Source: Streptomyces sp. SCSIO 30461
Lineage (GTDB): Bacteria; Actinomycetota; Actinomycetes; Streptomycetales; Streptomycetaceae
Direction of reading: 5' to 3'
DNA length: 64,000 nucleotides
Assembly (NCBI RefSeq): GCF_037023745.1
Contig: NZ_CP146101.1
Location: 1,674,001-1,738,000, forward strand
Shown: positions 25,695-32,969 of the stretch, one piece after another
Layout of the letters: each line of letters opens with the position of its first letter
How positions within the stretch are numbered: position 1 is the first letter of the stretch
Made by a program: the position numbers and the translations under genes
Notes under the pieces: generated by a model
Told to the model about the DNA's origin: nothing
Seen by the model: only the letters and a program-made list of their open reading frames with translations
The model's database searches: none

Positions 25695-25943
25695 TCAGGC
25701 CGTCAGCGGCACCGGGTGGATCTCGTCCGCCGGGTGGCCGGCGCGCTCGTGAATGCGCCGCACCGCCTCCGCCGACGGCGCCTCCGACAGGCAGTAGACC
25801 TCGCCGGACTTAGGGTCTGCCCAGGCCTGCTTGAAGTGCACCCGCTCCTCGCCCTCGATGGCCAGGTCCGCGCGATGCGCTTCCTGCAGCTGCTCGCTGG
25901 TGATCCCCTTCATCCCGTGGTGAACGTCCATGAACTCGGCCAT
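25695..25943 (-). CDS. SCO4226-family nickel-binding (DUF4242-type) small protein
   Basis: 82 residues from ATG 25943. The sequence MAEFMDVHHGMKGIT, HFKQAWADPKSGEVYCLSEAPS and IHERAGHPADEI matches the ferredoxin-like small proteins exemplified by S. coelicolor SCO4226, which binds Ni(II) through His and Cys/Glu residues and forms dimers. HxH near residue 8 and the single Cys near 52 are present. Function in the cell is not established. Monocistronic, convergent with the DUF805 gene. Confidence 0.85.
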   Translation of the reverse strand: MAEFMDVHHGMKGITSEQLQEAHRADLAIEGEERVHFKQAWADPKSGEVYCLSEAPSAEAVRRIHERAGHPADEIHPVPLTA

Positions 25944-26130
25944 GATCACGCACCTCCTGATCGCTGGTACTTCCATGCTGCACCCGGTATCGGAAGCCCA
26001 CCTCATGAGCGACGAAGCGTCGCCGGTCCGCCATCCGGGGTGTCATGAAAGCACTGTCAAACAAGAATTGCCTTTTTGGCTGTGGTGTAGTCTGTGAGCT
26101 GTTCACTCCGAGGAGAGGTGTCGCCCGGCC

Positions 26131-28314
26131 ATGCCCGAGACAACAGCCCATGTGACAGCCGCGGATATCTCCCGCATCGCCGGTGTCACCCGGGCCACCG
26201 TCAGCAACTGGCGCAGGCGGCACGACGACTTCCCCGCTCCGACCGGCGGCACCGACACCAGCCCGCTCTACGAACTCGGAGCGGTCCGGGCATGGCTCGG
26301 CTCACGCGGTCACCCGCGCGTCGCCGACGCCCGGGAGGAACTCCGCACCGCGGTCCGCCTCCAGACGTCCGACCCGGACAGAACGACCGGCCGCATCGGC
26401 TTCGTCCTCGCGCTCGCCCGCCGTGCCCCGGACGAGACGGCGGCGCTCGCCGACCTCACGGACGCCGAACTCGCCGCTCGCGCCTCCGAGGAGGCGGCCG
26501 GACTCCTTGCCTCGCTCCCCGGTCCGACGACACCCTCAGGCCCTCTCTTCTCCGCGCCCGACGGCACCACGCTGCGCGCGCTCCTGCGCTGCGTGCGCGA
26601 GGCGGGAGGTCCGGCCGCCCTCACGGTGCTCGCGGAAAGGGAGCTCGATGACGGTGCCACGACCGGCGTGTACGGGACTCCGGAGCGCTTGGCGCAGCTG
26701 GTCGAGGCGTTGCTCCCGGCCGGGGTCGCGCGCGTCCTGGATCCGGCCTGCGGCAGCGGCACGCTCCTGGCGGCCGCCGCCGGGCGCGGTGTCACCGAAC
26801 TCCTCGGCCAGGACTCCGTACCCGTGCAGGCCCAGCGCGCCGCGGCCGGGCTGAGGATCGTCGCGCCAGGCGCCGAGGTCACCGTGCGCATCGGCGACAG
26901 CCTGCGCGCGGACGCCTTCGACGATCTGACGGCCGACGCGGTGGTGTGCAACCCGCCGTACGGCGACCGCGACTGGGGCCACGACGAGCTCGCCTACGAC
27001 CCGCGCTGGGCGTACGGCGTGCCGGTGCGTTCCGAGTCCGAGCTCGCCTGGGTGCAGCACTGCCTTGCCCACCTCGTCCCCGGCGGTTGGGCCGTGCTGA
27101 TCCTGCCGCCCGCCACCGCCTCCCGCGCCTCCGGGCGCAGGGTCCGGGCCGAGCTGGTGCGCAGCGGCGCCGTGCGGGCCGTGCTGGCCCTCCCGGCAGG
27201 TGCCGCGCCACCCCTGCACGTGGGCCTGCACCTGTGGGTCCTGTGCCGGCCCGAGCCGGGCGGTCCGGAGCGGAGGTCGGTGCTGTTCGTCGACACGGCC
27301 GGCGCACCCTCGCCGGAGACCGGGGAGCGGGCCACGGGCGGGCCGCGCACGAGTTCCTCCCGGGCCCCGATCGACTGGCCCGGACTGACGACCCGGACAC
27401 TCGCCCACTGGGAGGCCTTCACCGCCGACCCGGACCGGTTCGAGGCCGAGCCCGGCACCGCACGCGCGGTACCGGTCCTCGACCTCCTCGACGACCTCGT
27501 CGACCTCACCCCGGCCCGCCTGGTCCGCATCTCGCGTACGGACGTCGACCCCGTCGAGCTGTCCACCCGTACGGAGACGGGCCGCCGAGAGCTGACCGAG
27601 GCCGCCCGCGCCCTCCTCGACACGGCTGACCACACCGGCTGGACGGCACCCGGCCGCTCGGCCCGGGACTGGCGAACGGCCACCGCCTCCGACCTCGCCC
27701 GGGGCGGGGCACTGACCCTGCTCCGTACCGTGCCGGACACCAAGGCTCCGGAGCCGGACGGGGGGGACCCCACGGCCGCGCCGGTCCTCACCGGGGCCGA
27801 CATCGCCCGGGGGACGGGCCCGACCGGCGACCCGACGGAGCTGGGCTCCGCGACCGCCACCGCACCGGTGATCGCCGCCGGAGATGTCCTCGTCCGGGCG
27901 GTCGTCGGCGGTGCCGGGCCGATGGCCCGGGTGGCCGACGACGCGGACGCGGGCGCACTCCTCGGCCCTCAGGTCCACCTCCTGCGCCCCGACCCGGCCC
28001 GCCTGGACCCCTGGTTCCTGGCCGGATTCGTCGGCTCGGCGGAGAACGTCGCCGGGGCCTCCACCGGCAGCACCGTCCTGCACGTCGCCCCGGGCCGGCT
28101 CCGGGTCCCGCTGCTCCCACTGGAGGAGCAGCGCCGCTACGGCGAGGCCTTCCGGTACGTCCACGACCTGCGCGCCCGGGCACGGCAGGCCGCGCGGCTC
28201 GCGGAGGAGACGGCGGCCCTGCTGGCGGACGGCCTCACGGGCGGCGCGCTGCTCCCGACCGAGGGCCCGCCTTCGGTCACGGCCGGGCCGTCGGCCGACA
28301 CCGAACCGGCCTGA
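26131..28314 (+). CDS. HTH - N6-adenine methyltransferase - specificity-domain fusion
   Basis: 727 residues, ATG with GAGGAGAGG upstream. Residues 8-40 form a helix-turn-helix (ADISRIAGVTRATVSNWRRR). A gamma-type type I/HsdM-like methyltransferase follows: motif I DPACGSGTLLAAA near 203 and catalytic NPPYGDRDW near 273. The C-terminal third (GDVLVRAVVGG...LLGPQVHLLRPDPARLDPWFLAGFVGS...LRVPLLPLEEQRRYGEAF) resembles one half of an HsdS specificity subunit. The protein could thus methylate DNA at a specific site by itself. No restriction gene is intact nearby. Homologues appear widely conserved in Streptomyces, so epigenetic regulation is as likely as defence (inference). Confidence 0.85.
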   Translation: MPETTAHVTAADISRIAGVTRATVSNWRRRHDDFPAPTGGTDTSPLYELGAVRAWLGSRGHPRVADAREELRTAVRLQTSDPDRTTGRIGFVLALARRAPDETAALADLTDAELAARASEEAAGLLASLPGPTTPSGPLFSAPDGTTLRALLRCVREAGGPAALTVLAERELDDGATTGVYGTPERLAQLVEALLPAGVARVLDPACGSGTLLAAAAGRGVTELLGQDSVPVQAQRAAAGLRIVAPGAEVTVRIGDSLRADAFDDLTADAVVCNPPYGDRDWGHDELAYDPRWAYGVPVRSESELAWVQHCLAHLVPGGWAVLILPPATASRASGRRVRAELVRSGAVRAVLALPAGAAPPLHVGLHLWVLCRPEPGGPERRSVLFVDTAGAPSPETGERATGGPRTSSSRAPIDWPGLTTRTLAHWEAFTADPDRFEAEPGTARAVPVLDLLDDLVDLTPARLVRISRTDVDPVELSTRTETGRRELTEAARALLDTADHTGWTAPGRSARDWRTATASDLARGGALTLLRTVPDTKAPEPDGGDPTAAPVLTGADIARGTGPTGDPTELGSATATAPVIAAGDVLVRAVVGGAGPMARVADDADAGALLGPQVHLLRPDPARLDPWFLAGFVGSAENVAGASTGSTVLHVAPGRLRVPLLPLEEQRRYGEAFRYVHDLRARARQAARLAEETAALLADGLTGGALLPTEGPPSVTAGPSADTEPA

Positions 28315-28317
28315 ACC

Positions 28318-28648
28318 GCACCCGAACTTCGCACCCATCCACCACACTTGTCCGCACGCCAAGTTCGGCACGGAATTCACCGAACAGGACGTCATCCGGC
28401 CCTTCGAGGAGGCCAAGGCCGACGCCAAGGTCCGGGCCGCGGCCGTCGTCAACGACGAGGACAACTTCGGCAGGGTCTTCGACAAGGTCTTCGCCGACAA
28501 GATGGCCGACCACGTCGACTCCATCGCCGGTCTCGGCCGCCAGTACTTCGGCGCGGACCGGAACTTCAAGTCCAGCCTGGACCGCAGCGCACGCCGCGCC
28601 GCGTGGCGGATGATCCGCCGCGAGGAGGGTGTGGACGACGCGGCGTAG
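28318..28648 (+). pseudogene. C-terminal fragment of a larger protein, possibly type I restriction subunit R
   Basis: A reading frame encodes about 100 conserved-looking residues (FGTEFTEQDVIRPFEEAKAD, DNFGRVFDKVFADKMADH, FKSSLDRSARRAAWRMIRRE) ending at a stop at 28648. No ATG or GTG start with a ribosome binding site exists before residue 60, and it begins abruptly 4 bp after the methyltransferase stop. I recall similar ends on HsdR-like proteins, but this identity is uncertain. The 5' part appears deleted. A hairpin terminator follows. Confidence 0.5.
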
Positions 28649-28667
28649 CCGCCCTCGGCATGAGTCG

Positions 28668-28702
28668 GGGGCCTTGTACACCTCGGCGGTGTACGAGGCC
28701 CC
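28668..28702. terminator. Terminator hairpin
   Basis: 15-bp stem (GGGGCCTTGTACACC) with one mismatch and a 5-nt loop between convergent genes. Confidence 0.75.
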
Positions 28703-28709
28703 TTCCGCG

Positions 28710-28976
28710 TCAGGCTGTCTGCTCGGCCGCCAACTCCACGAGCCCGGCCCACGCCTGGGGGCTCACGCTCAGCACGGGCCCGCCGAGCTGCTTGGAGTCG
28801 CGGACGTGCACGGTGCCGGGGGTGGCGGCCACCTCGACGCACTCGCCGCCCTCAGCACCGCTGTAGCTGCTCTTCCGCCAGGCGACCTCCACGCACTGAC
28901 CGCCCTCGCCGCTGCTGTAGCTGCTCTTCCGCCACAGGAGTTCCGGTTCCTTGGGTGAAGTTCGTGCCGTGTTCAT
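28710..28976 (-). CDS. DUF397 protein with duplicated WRKSSYS motif
   Basis: 88 residues. DUF397 proteins have one WRKSSYS...CVEVA unit; here two copies (LLWRKSSYSSGEGGQCVEVA and AWRKSSYSGAEGGECVEVA) lie in tandem before the usual VHVRDSK. Genes of this family accompany XRE-DUF5753 regulators in Streptomyces (the bldB/whiJ/abaA-like sets) and are thought to act as their partner or antitoxin-like ligand. The ATG overlaps the regulator stop by 4 bp. Confidence 0.88.
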   Translation of the reverse strand: MNTARTSPKEPELLWRKSSYSSGEGGQCVEVAWRKSSYSGAEGGECVEVAATPGTVHVRDSKQLGGPVLSVSPQAWAGLVELAAEQTA

Positions 28977-29866
28977 AGCTCTCCCAGCAACTTCTCGACG
29001 AGTTCCGTGGTCTCCTGAGGCGTGAGCGCCTGCGATCGGATGATCCCATGACGCGCCGCCACAGAGCGGACCTCGTTGCGATCTGTGAGCAGGATGCTGC
29101 GCCCCTGGACCTCCAGGTACGCCACGTGGTCACCGGTCCTGGTCGTGATCAGAGTGAACGGCCCGTCGACCCCCGCGTTGTCCTCGCGGCTGACAGGCAT
29201 GACCTGGATCTCGACATTGCGCTTCTGCCCGATGAGAAGAATCTGTTCCAACACACCGCGCAGCACAACTGTCCCACCATATGGGCGCCGCAGCACTGCC
29301 TCATCGATGACGAAACTCATCAGTGGGGCAGGCCATCGGCCGAAGATGTCCTGTCTGGCTGCCCGAGAGGCAACGCGCTGTTCGATGGTGGCCTCATCCA
29401 ACAGTGGTCGCCGCATAGCGAGAAGCGCGCGCGTGTACTCCTCCGTTTGCAGCAGCCCAGGCACGGCCTGCGTCGCGTACAGGAACAGCTCAAGGGCCTC
29501 CGCCTCCAACCGCGCCATGTCCCGGAAGAAGGCCGGATACTGCGCCCGCGCCACCTCCTCCTTCAGCGCCTTGAGTACACCCCCCGCGTCCAGCACGTCG
29601 TCCGACTGGTCGATGAACCTCGGCGGCGGGATACGCCGCCCCTGCTCGAACGAGGCGATCGACTGCGCCGCGTATCCCACCAGCTTCCCGAACTCGGCCC
29701 GTTCCAGCCCGGCCCGGGTCCGGAACAGCTTCAACTGCCTTCCGAACGCCGTGACCACGCCCTGCCCAGGCTCCTCCTCCGGCCGCTGCCCCACCGGACC
29801 CGCCGACCCGGGCCGCTCCTCCGGCTCCTCCGGCTCCCGTCCGGCCCTCGCGTCATCTTCCCGCAC
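28973..29866 (-). CDS. XRE-family regulator with DUF5753 domain
   Basis: 297 residues from GTG 29866, with GGAAGG upstream; a longer version from an ATG at 29941 is possible. A Glu/Pro-rich lead of about 40 residues precedes the helix-turn-helix (FGRQLKLFRTRAGLERAEFGKLVGYAAQSIASFEQG). The rest is the DUF5753 ligand-binding-like domain (YATQAVPGLLQTEEYTRALL, FVIDEAVLRRPYGG). Such proteins pair with the downstream DUF397 protein and a divergent ATPase and control development or antibiotic genes in the cases studied. The exact target here is unknown. Confidence 0.86.
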   Translation of the reverse strand: MREDDARAGREPEEPEERPGSAGPVGQRPEEEPGQGVVTAFGRQLKLFRTRAGLERAEFGKLVGYAAQSIASFEQGRRIPPPRFIDQSDDVLDAGGVLKALKEEVARAQYPAFFRDMARLEAEALELFLYATQAVPGLLQTEEYTRALLAMRRPLLDEATIEQRVASRAARQDIFGRWPAPLMSFVIDEAVLRRPYGGTVVLRGVLEQILLIGQKRNVEIQVMPVSREDNAGVDGPFTLITTRTGDHVAYLEVQGRSILLTDRNEVRSVAARHGIIRSQALTPQETTELVEKLLGEL

Positions 29867-29976
29867 AGCCGCCACCCTTCCGCGCGCGTACACCGCACCG
29901 CCTGCCCGCGTACAAGCGGAACGCGACGGCGCGTCACCCATGGTCACGCTACGCCACCGCGGCCCACCGTGGAGCC

Positions 29977-30477
29977 ATGACGAACAACCCCACCGGCACT
30001 GCCGACCCCACCCAACCCACGATGCCCGCACACCACTTCGAGATGCGCTTCACCTCCACGCCCCGCGGCGCCCGGCTCGCCCGCCGGCTGTGCGCGGAGC
30101 GGCTGCACGCCTGGGGGCTCCCGTACGGCACCGAGGCGCATGACGCCGTGACTCTCCTCGTGGCCGAGCTCACCGCGAACGCCGTCCACCACGGCCGCGT
30201 GCCGGGCCGGGACTTCCACGTGCGCCTCACCGTGCCCGCACAGCCGTTCTCCACCGTGCGGATCGAGGTGGCCGACACCCGCGGCGAGCGGCTCCCGGAA
30301 CCCGCACAGCACTTCCCCGGCCCCGACCGTACCGACGGGCGCGGTCTTTTCCTCGTCGCCGCCCTCGCCGACCGATGGGGCTGGGGCCCACGGCTTCGCG
30401 AGGCACCCGGCAAGGTCGTGTGGGCCGAGTACGACAGGCGAAACCACGACGCACAGACGGTTCTCGGCCAGATGTGA
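29977..30477 (+). CDS. RsbW/SpoIIAB-like ATP-binding protein
   Basis: 166 residues, ATG after GTGGAGCC. The GHKL ATPase domain shows the N-box LVAELTANAVHHG, the G1 region VADTRGERLP and the G2-type loop TDGRGLFLVAALADRWG. Members bind ATP and act as anti-sigma or partner-switching kinases. It is divergent from the XRE-DUF5753/DUF397 pair and completes the common Streptomyces triad. Confidence 0.85.
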   Translation: MTNNPTGTADPTQPTMPAHHFEMRFTSTPRGARLARRLCAERLHAWGLPYGTEAHDAVTLLVAELTANAVHHGRVPGRDFHVRLTVPAQPFSTVRIEVADTRGERLPEPAQHFPGPDRTDGRGLFLVAALADRWGWGPRLREAPGKVVWAEYDRRNHDAQTVLGQM

Positions 30478-30603
30478 CAGACCTCGTACACCTCCCTGGA
30501 CGGAAGATCGCCACGCCCACCACACCGGTTCCGACATGTCGGGCCGGCCGACACCACCTCGGGTAGCACGTCGGCGACAGCAACACCACGGGGCAGGGGT
30601 ACG

Positions 30604-31631
30604 GTGCCGCAGCGGATCATCGACGGACGTTACGAACTCCTGGAGGAGCTCAGCCACGGCGGCATGGGTGACGTCTGGCGCGGCTACGACTCCGTGTTGG
30701 ACCGGCCCGTGGCCGTGAAGCTCATCCGGTCCCAGGCCGTCACCTCGCCGCAGTTGGCGGACGAGCTCGCCAAGCGGTTCCGGCGCGAGGCCCAGATCAC
30801 GGCCCGCATCCGGCACCCCGGTGTGCCGCAGGTCTACGACGCCGTGCTCGACGACACCCACGAGCGTCTGTTCCTCGTCATGGAGCTGGTCGAGGGCGTC
30901 CCGCTGTCCGTCTACGTGGACCCGGCCCGGCCGGCGCCCCGGACCCGACCGGGCTGTTCCGCCACCCGTACGCGCCCCGCTCCCGGCCCCGGCCGGTGGC
31001 TGCCCCGACGCCCTCGGGGAAGCAGGCTCCCGCGCCCGCCCCCGTACCGGACGAACTCAGGGCGGACATCAAAGACGCTCACGCGCACTCCGACGCCCTC
31101 CTCCAAGAGGAGCGCTTCACACAGGCCGCAGAGGTCCTCAGCGAGGTCATCGAACCCGCCGCCCGCGCCCTCGGCACCGAGAACCGGCAGGTGCTCGAAC
31201 TGCGTACGAAGCGGGCGGCGGTCCGGCTGCTCGGCGGGGACTACCGTGCCGCCCTGCCCGAGTTCACAGCGCTGGCCGACGCGTACGGCCGCATCGCGGG
31301 GCCCACGAGCGAGCATGCCCGCGGCTGCCGCGCCCAGGCCGCCCGATGCCGTGCCGAACTCGGACAGGTGACGGAGGCGCTCACGGCGCTGGAAGCCGTA
31401 CTTGCCGTGGTCCGGGTCGTGGACAGCGACGTCAGCGAGGAAGCCGTGGAGCTCCGCCGAGACATCGGCATGCTGCTGCTCGCCCAGGGCCGGGCCGCCG
31501 ACGCCGCGGTCGTCCTCGAACCACTGCATGCCGACCTGAACGTCGTCTACGGCCCGGCGGACGAACTGACCGCGGAGGTCGCCGAGGCGCTGGCGCTGAT
31601 ACGGCTCGACCTCGACGGCGGGGATGCCTGA
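30604..31631 (+). pseudogene. Ser/Thr protein kinase gene with internal deletion and frameshift
   Basis: From GTG 30604 the first 110 codons encode a Hanks-type kinase N-lobe (LLEELSHGGMGDVWRGYD, VAVKLIR, VMELVEGVPLSVYVD). The frame then turns to nonsense near 30935. In another frame, from about 30939 to 31631, the C-terminal part of the same kind of protein appears (DELRADIKDAHAHSDALL, then TPR-like helices to the stop). The HRD and DFG motifs and the whole C-lobe are missing. A deletion therefore joined N-lobe to C-terminal TPR region out of frame. The second part could be translated from an internal start but would have no kinase activity. Confidence 0.75.
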
Positions 31632-31701
31632 ACCGGCGGGACACCACCGGAACGATCGACCCGGCGGGCGACGCGGCCCGGCAGGCGGGAGGGGAAAGAA
31701 C

Positions 31702-32945
31702 ATGAGCGCGACACACGGCCCGGGCGCCCCGCCCAATGTGGCCACCCAGGTCCGACAGGTGGGCAGCGCTCTGAAGAGCACCTATCAAGGGCTCCTCGAC
31801 ATCGACGACCTGGAAGGCTACACCGGGGACGCCTACGACAACCGCATGCTGTCGCGGGCCCTCACGGCACAGGCCGTGCGCATCGTGACCGGCTTCAGCC
31901 ATGCCGAGGCGGCGGCCACGGTGATCGACGGGCATGCCGACCAGGGCATCGACGCCATCGCGGTCGTCGATGGCCCGGACCCGCACGTGTATCTCGTCCA
32001 GGCGAAATGGAGCCCCGAGGGGCGGGCCGGAGCCGACCGCAAGGCCGTCCTCGAACTCCTGGCGGGACTGCGGCTCATCGACGACGAGGACTTCGCGCCG
32101 TTCAACCCGCGCGGTCGGCAACTGGCCGAGTACGCCAAGACCGTCATGGACAAGGGCCCCGTGCCCGTCACCCAGGTCGTGGTCCTGATGCGGCCCGACC
32201 AGCCGGGACAGGGCTTCCTGCAGGTGATCGCCAACGGGGAGAACGAATTCAACCGCTTCGGGAACGTCCTGGGAAACCGCATCATCCTCGCCCCCGAGGT
32301 GTGGGCGTCCGTACGGAGCGACCAGGCCCCCGAGCCGGTGGTCCTCACGGCGGAGCTGTACCCCTGGTTCGGCATGGGTTCGGACGCACTCCACGACTCC
32401 TACCAGGGAGTCGTGGACGCCGAGCAGGTGGGGGAGTGGGCCCGACACGGTGCGGGCCTGTTCAGCCTCAACATCCGCAACCCGCTGGGCCGCACCGTCA
32501 TCAACAACGCCCTCGTCCACACCCTCACCGAGGAGCCCGCGCACTTCTGGTACTACAACAACGGCATCACCGTGCTGTGCGACCGGGTCGAGAAGGTCGA
32601 GCGGTCCGCCCGCGCCCCGCAGCACCGCCCGCTCGCCCTGACCCTGCACAACGCGAGCGTGGTGAACGGCGCCCAGACTGTGCGGGCGGTGGCCGAGGCC
32701 CTGGCCCAGGGTTCGAACTCCGCCGCCGCTACGAGGGGCGCGGCGCCGCGCTCACCGAGCACGGCGCCTACCTCGTCGCCCACATGGTGTTCAGGCTCCT
32801 CGACCCCGAGTCCATGGGCGAACCCGACGTCGCCGGTACGACGCTGGCCGACCTCGCCTGGGGAGCCCTGAACGCGCTCGACGAGGCGGACGAACCCTCC
32901 GATCCCACCGAACCCGTGCCGGGTGCGGATCCGACCGACCAGTAG
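31702..32945 (+). pseudogene. AIPR-family abortive-infection gene with internal deletion
   Basis: ATG 31702 has GGAGGGG upstream. The frame encodes an AIPR (PF10592) protein up to about residue 335: VIDGHADQGIDAIAVVDG, VYLVQAKWSPEG (restriction-like core), FWYYNNGITVLCD and ASVVNGAQTVRAVAEAL, the family hallmark. Near 32710 it shifts frame, and the true C-terminal residues (GAALTEHGAYLVAHMVFRLL) continue in another frame to the stop at 32945. Full-length relatives are longer, so a mid-gene segment is lost. In frame from 31702 the product would end at 32871 with an aberrant tail. The intact N-terminal part could still be toxic or inert. Confidence 0.75.
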
Positions 32946-32969
32946 AACCACCGGGAGAGACGCTCCGCC

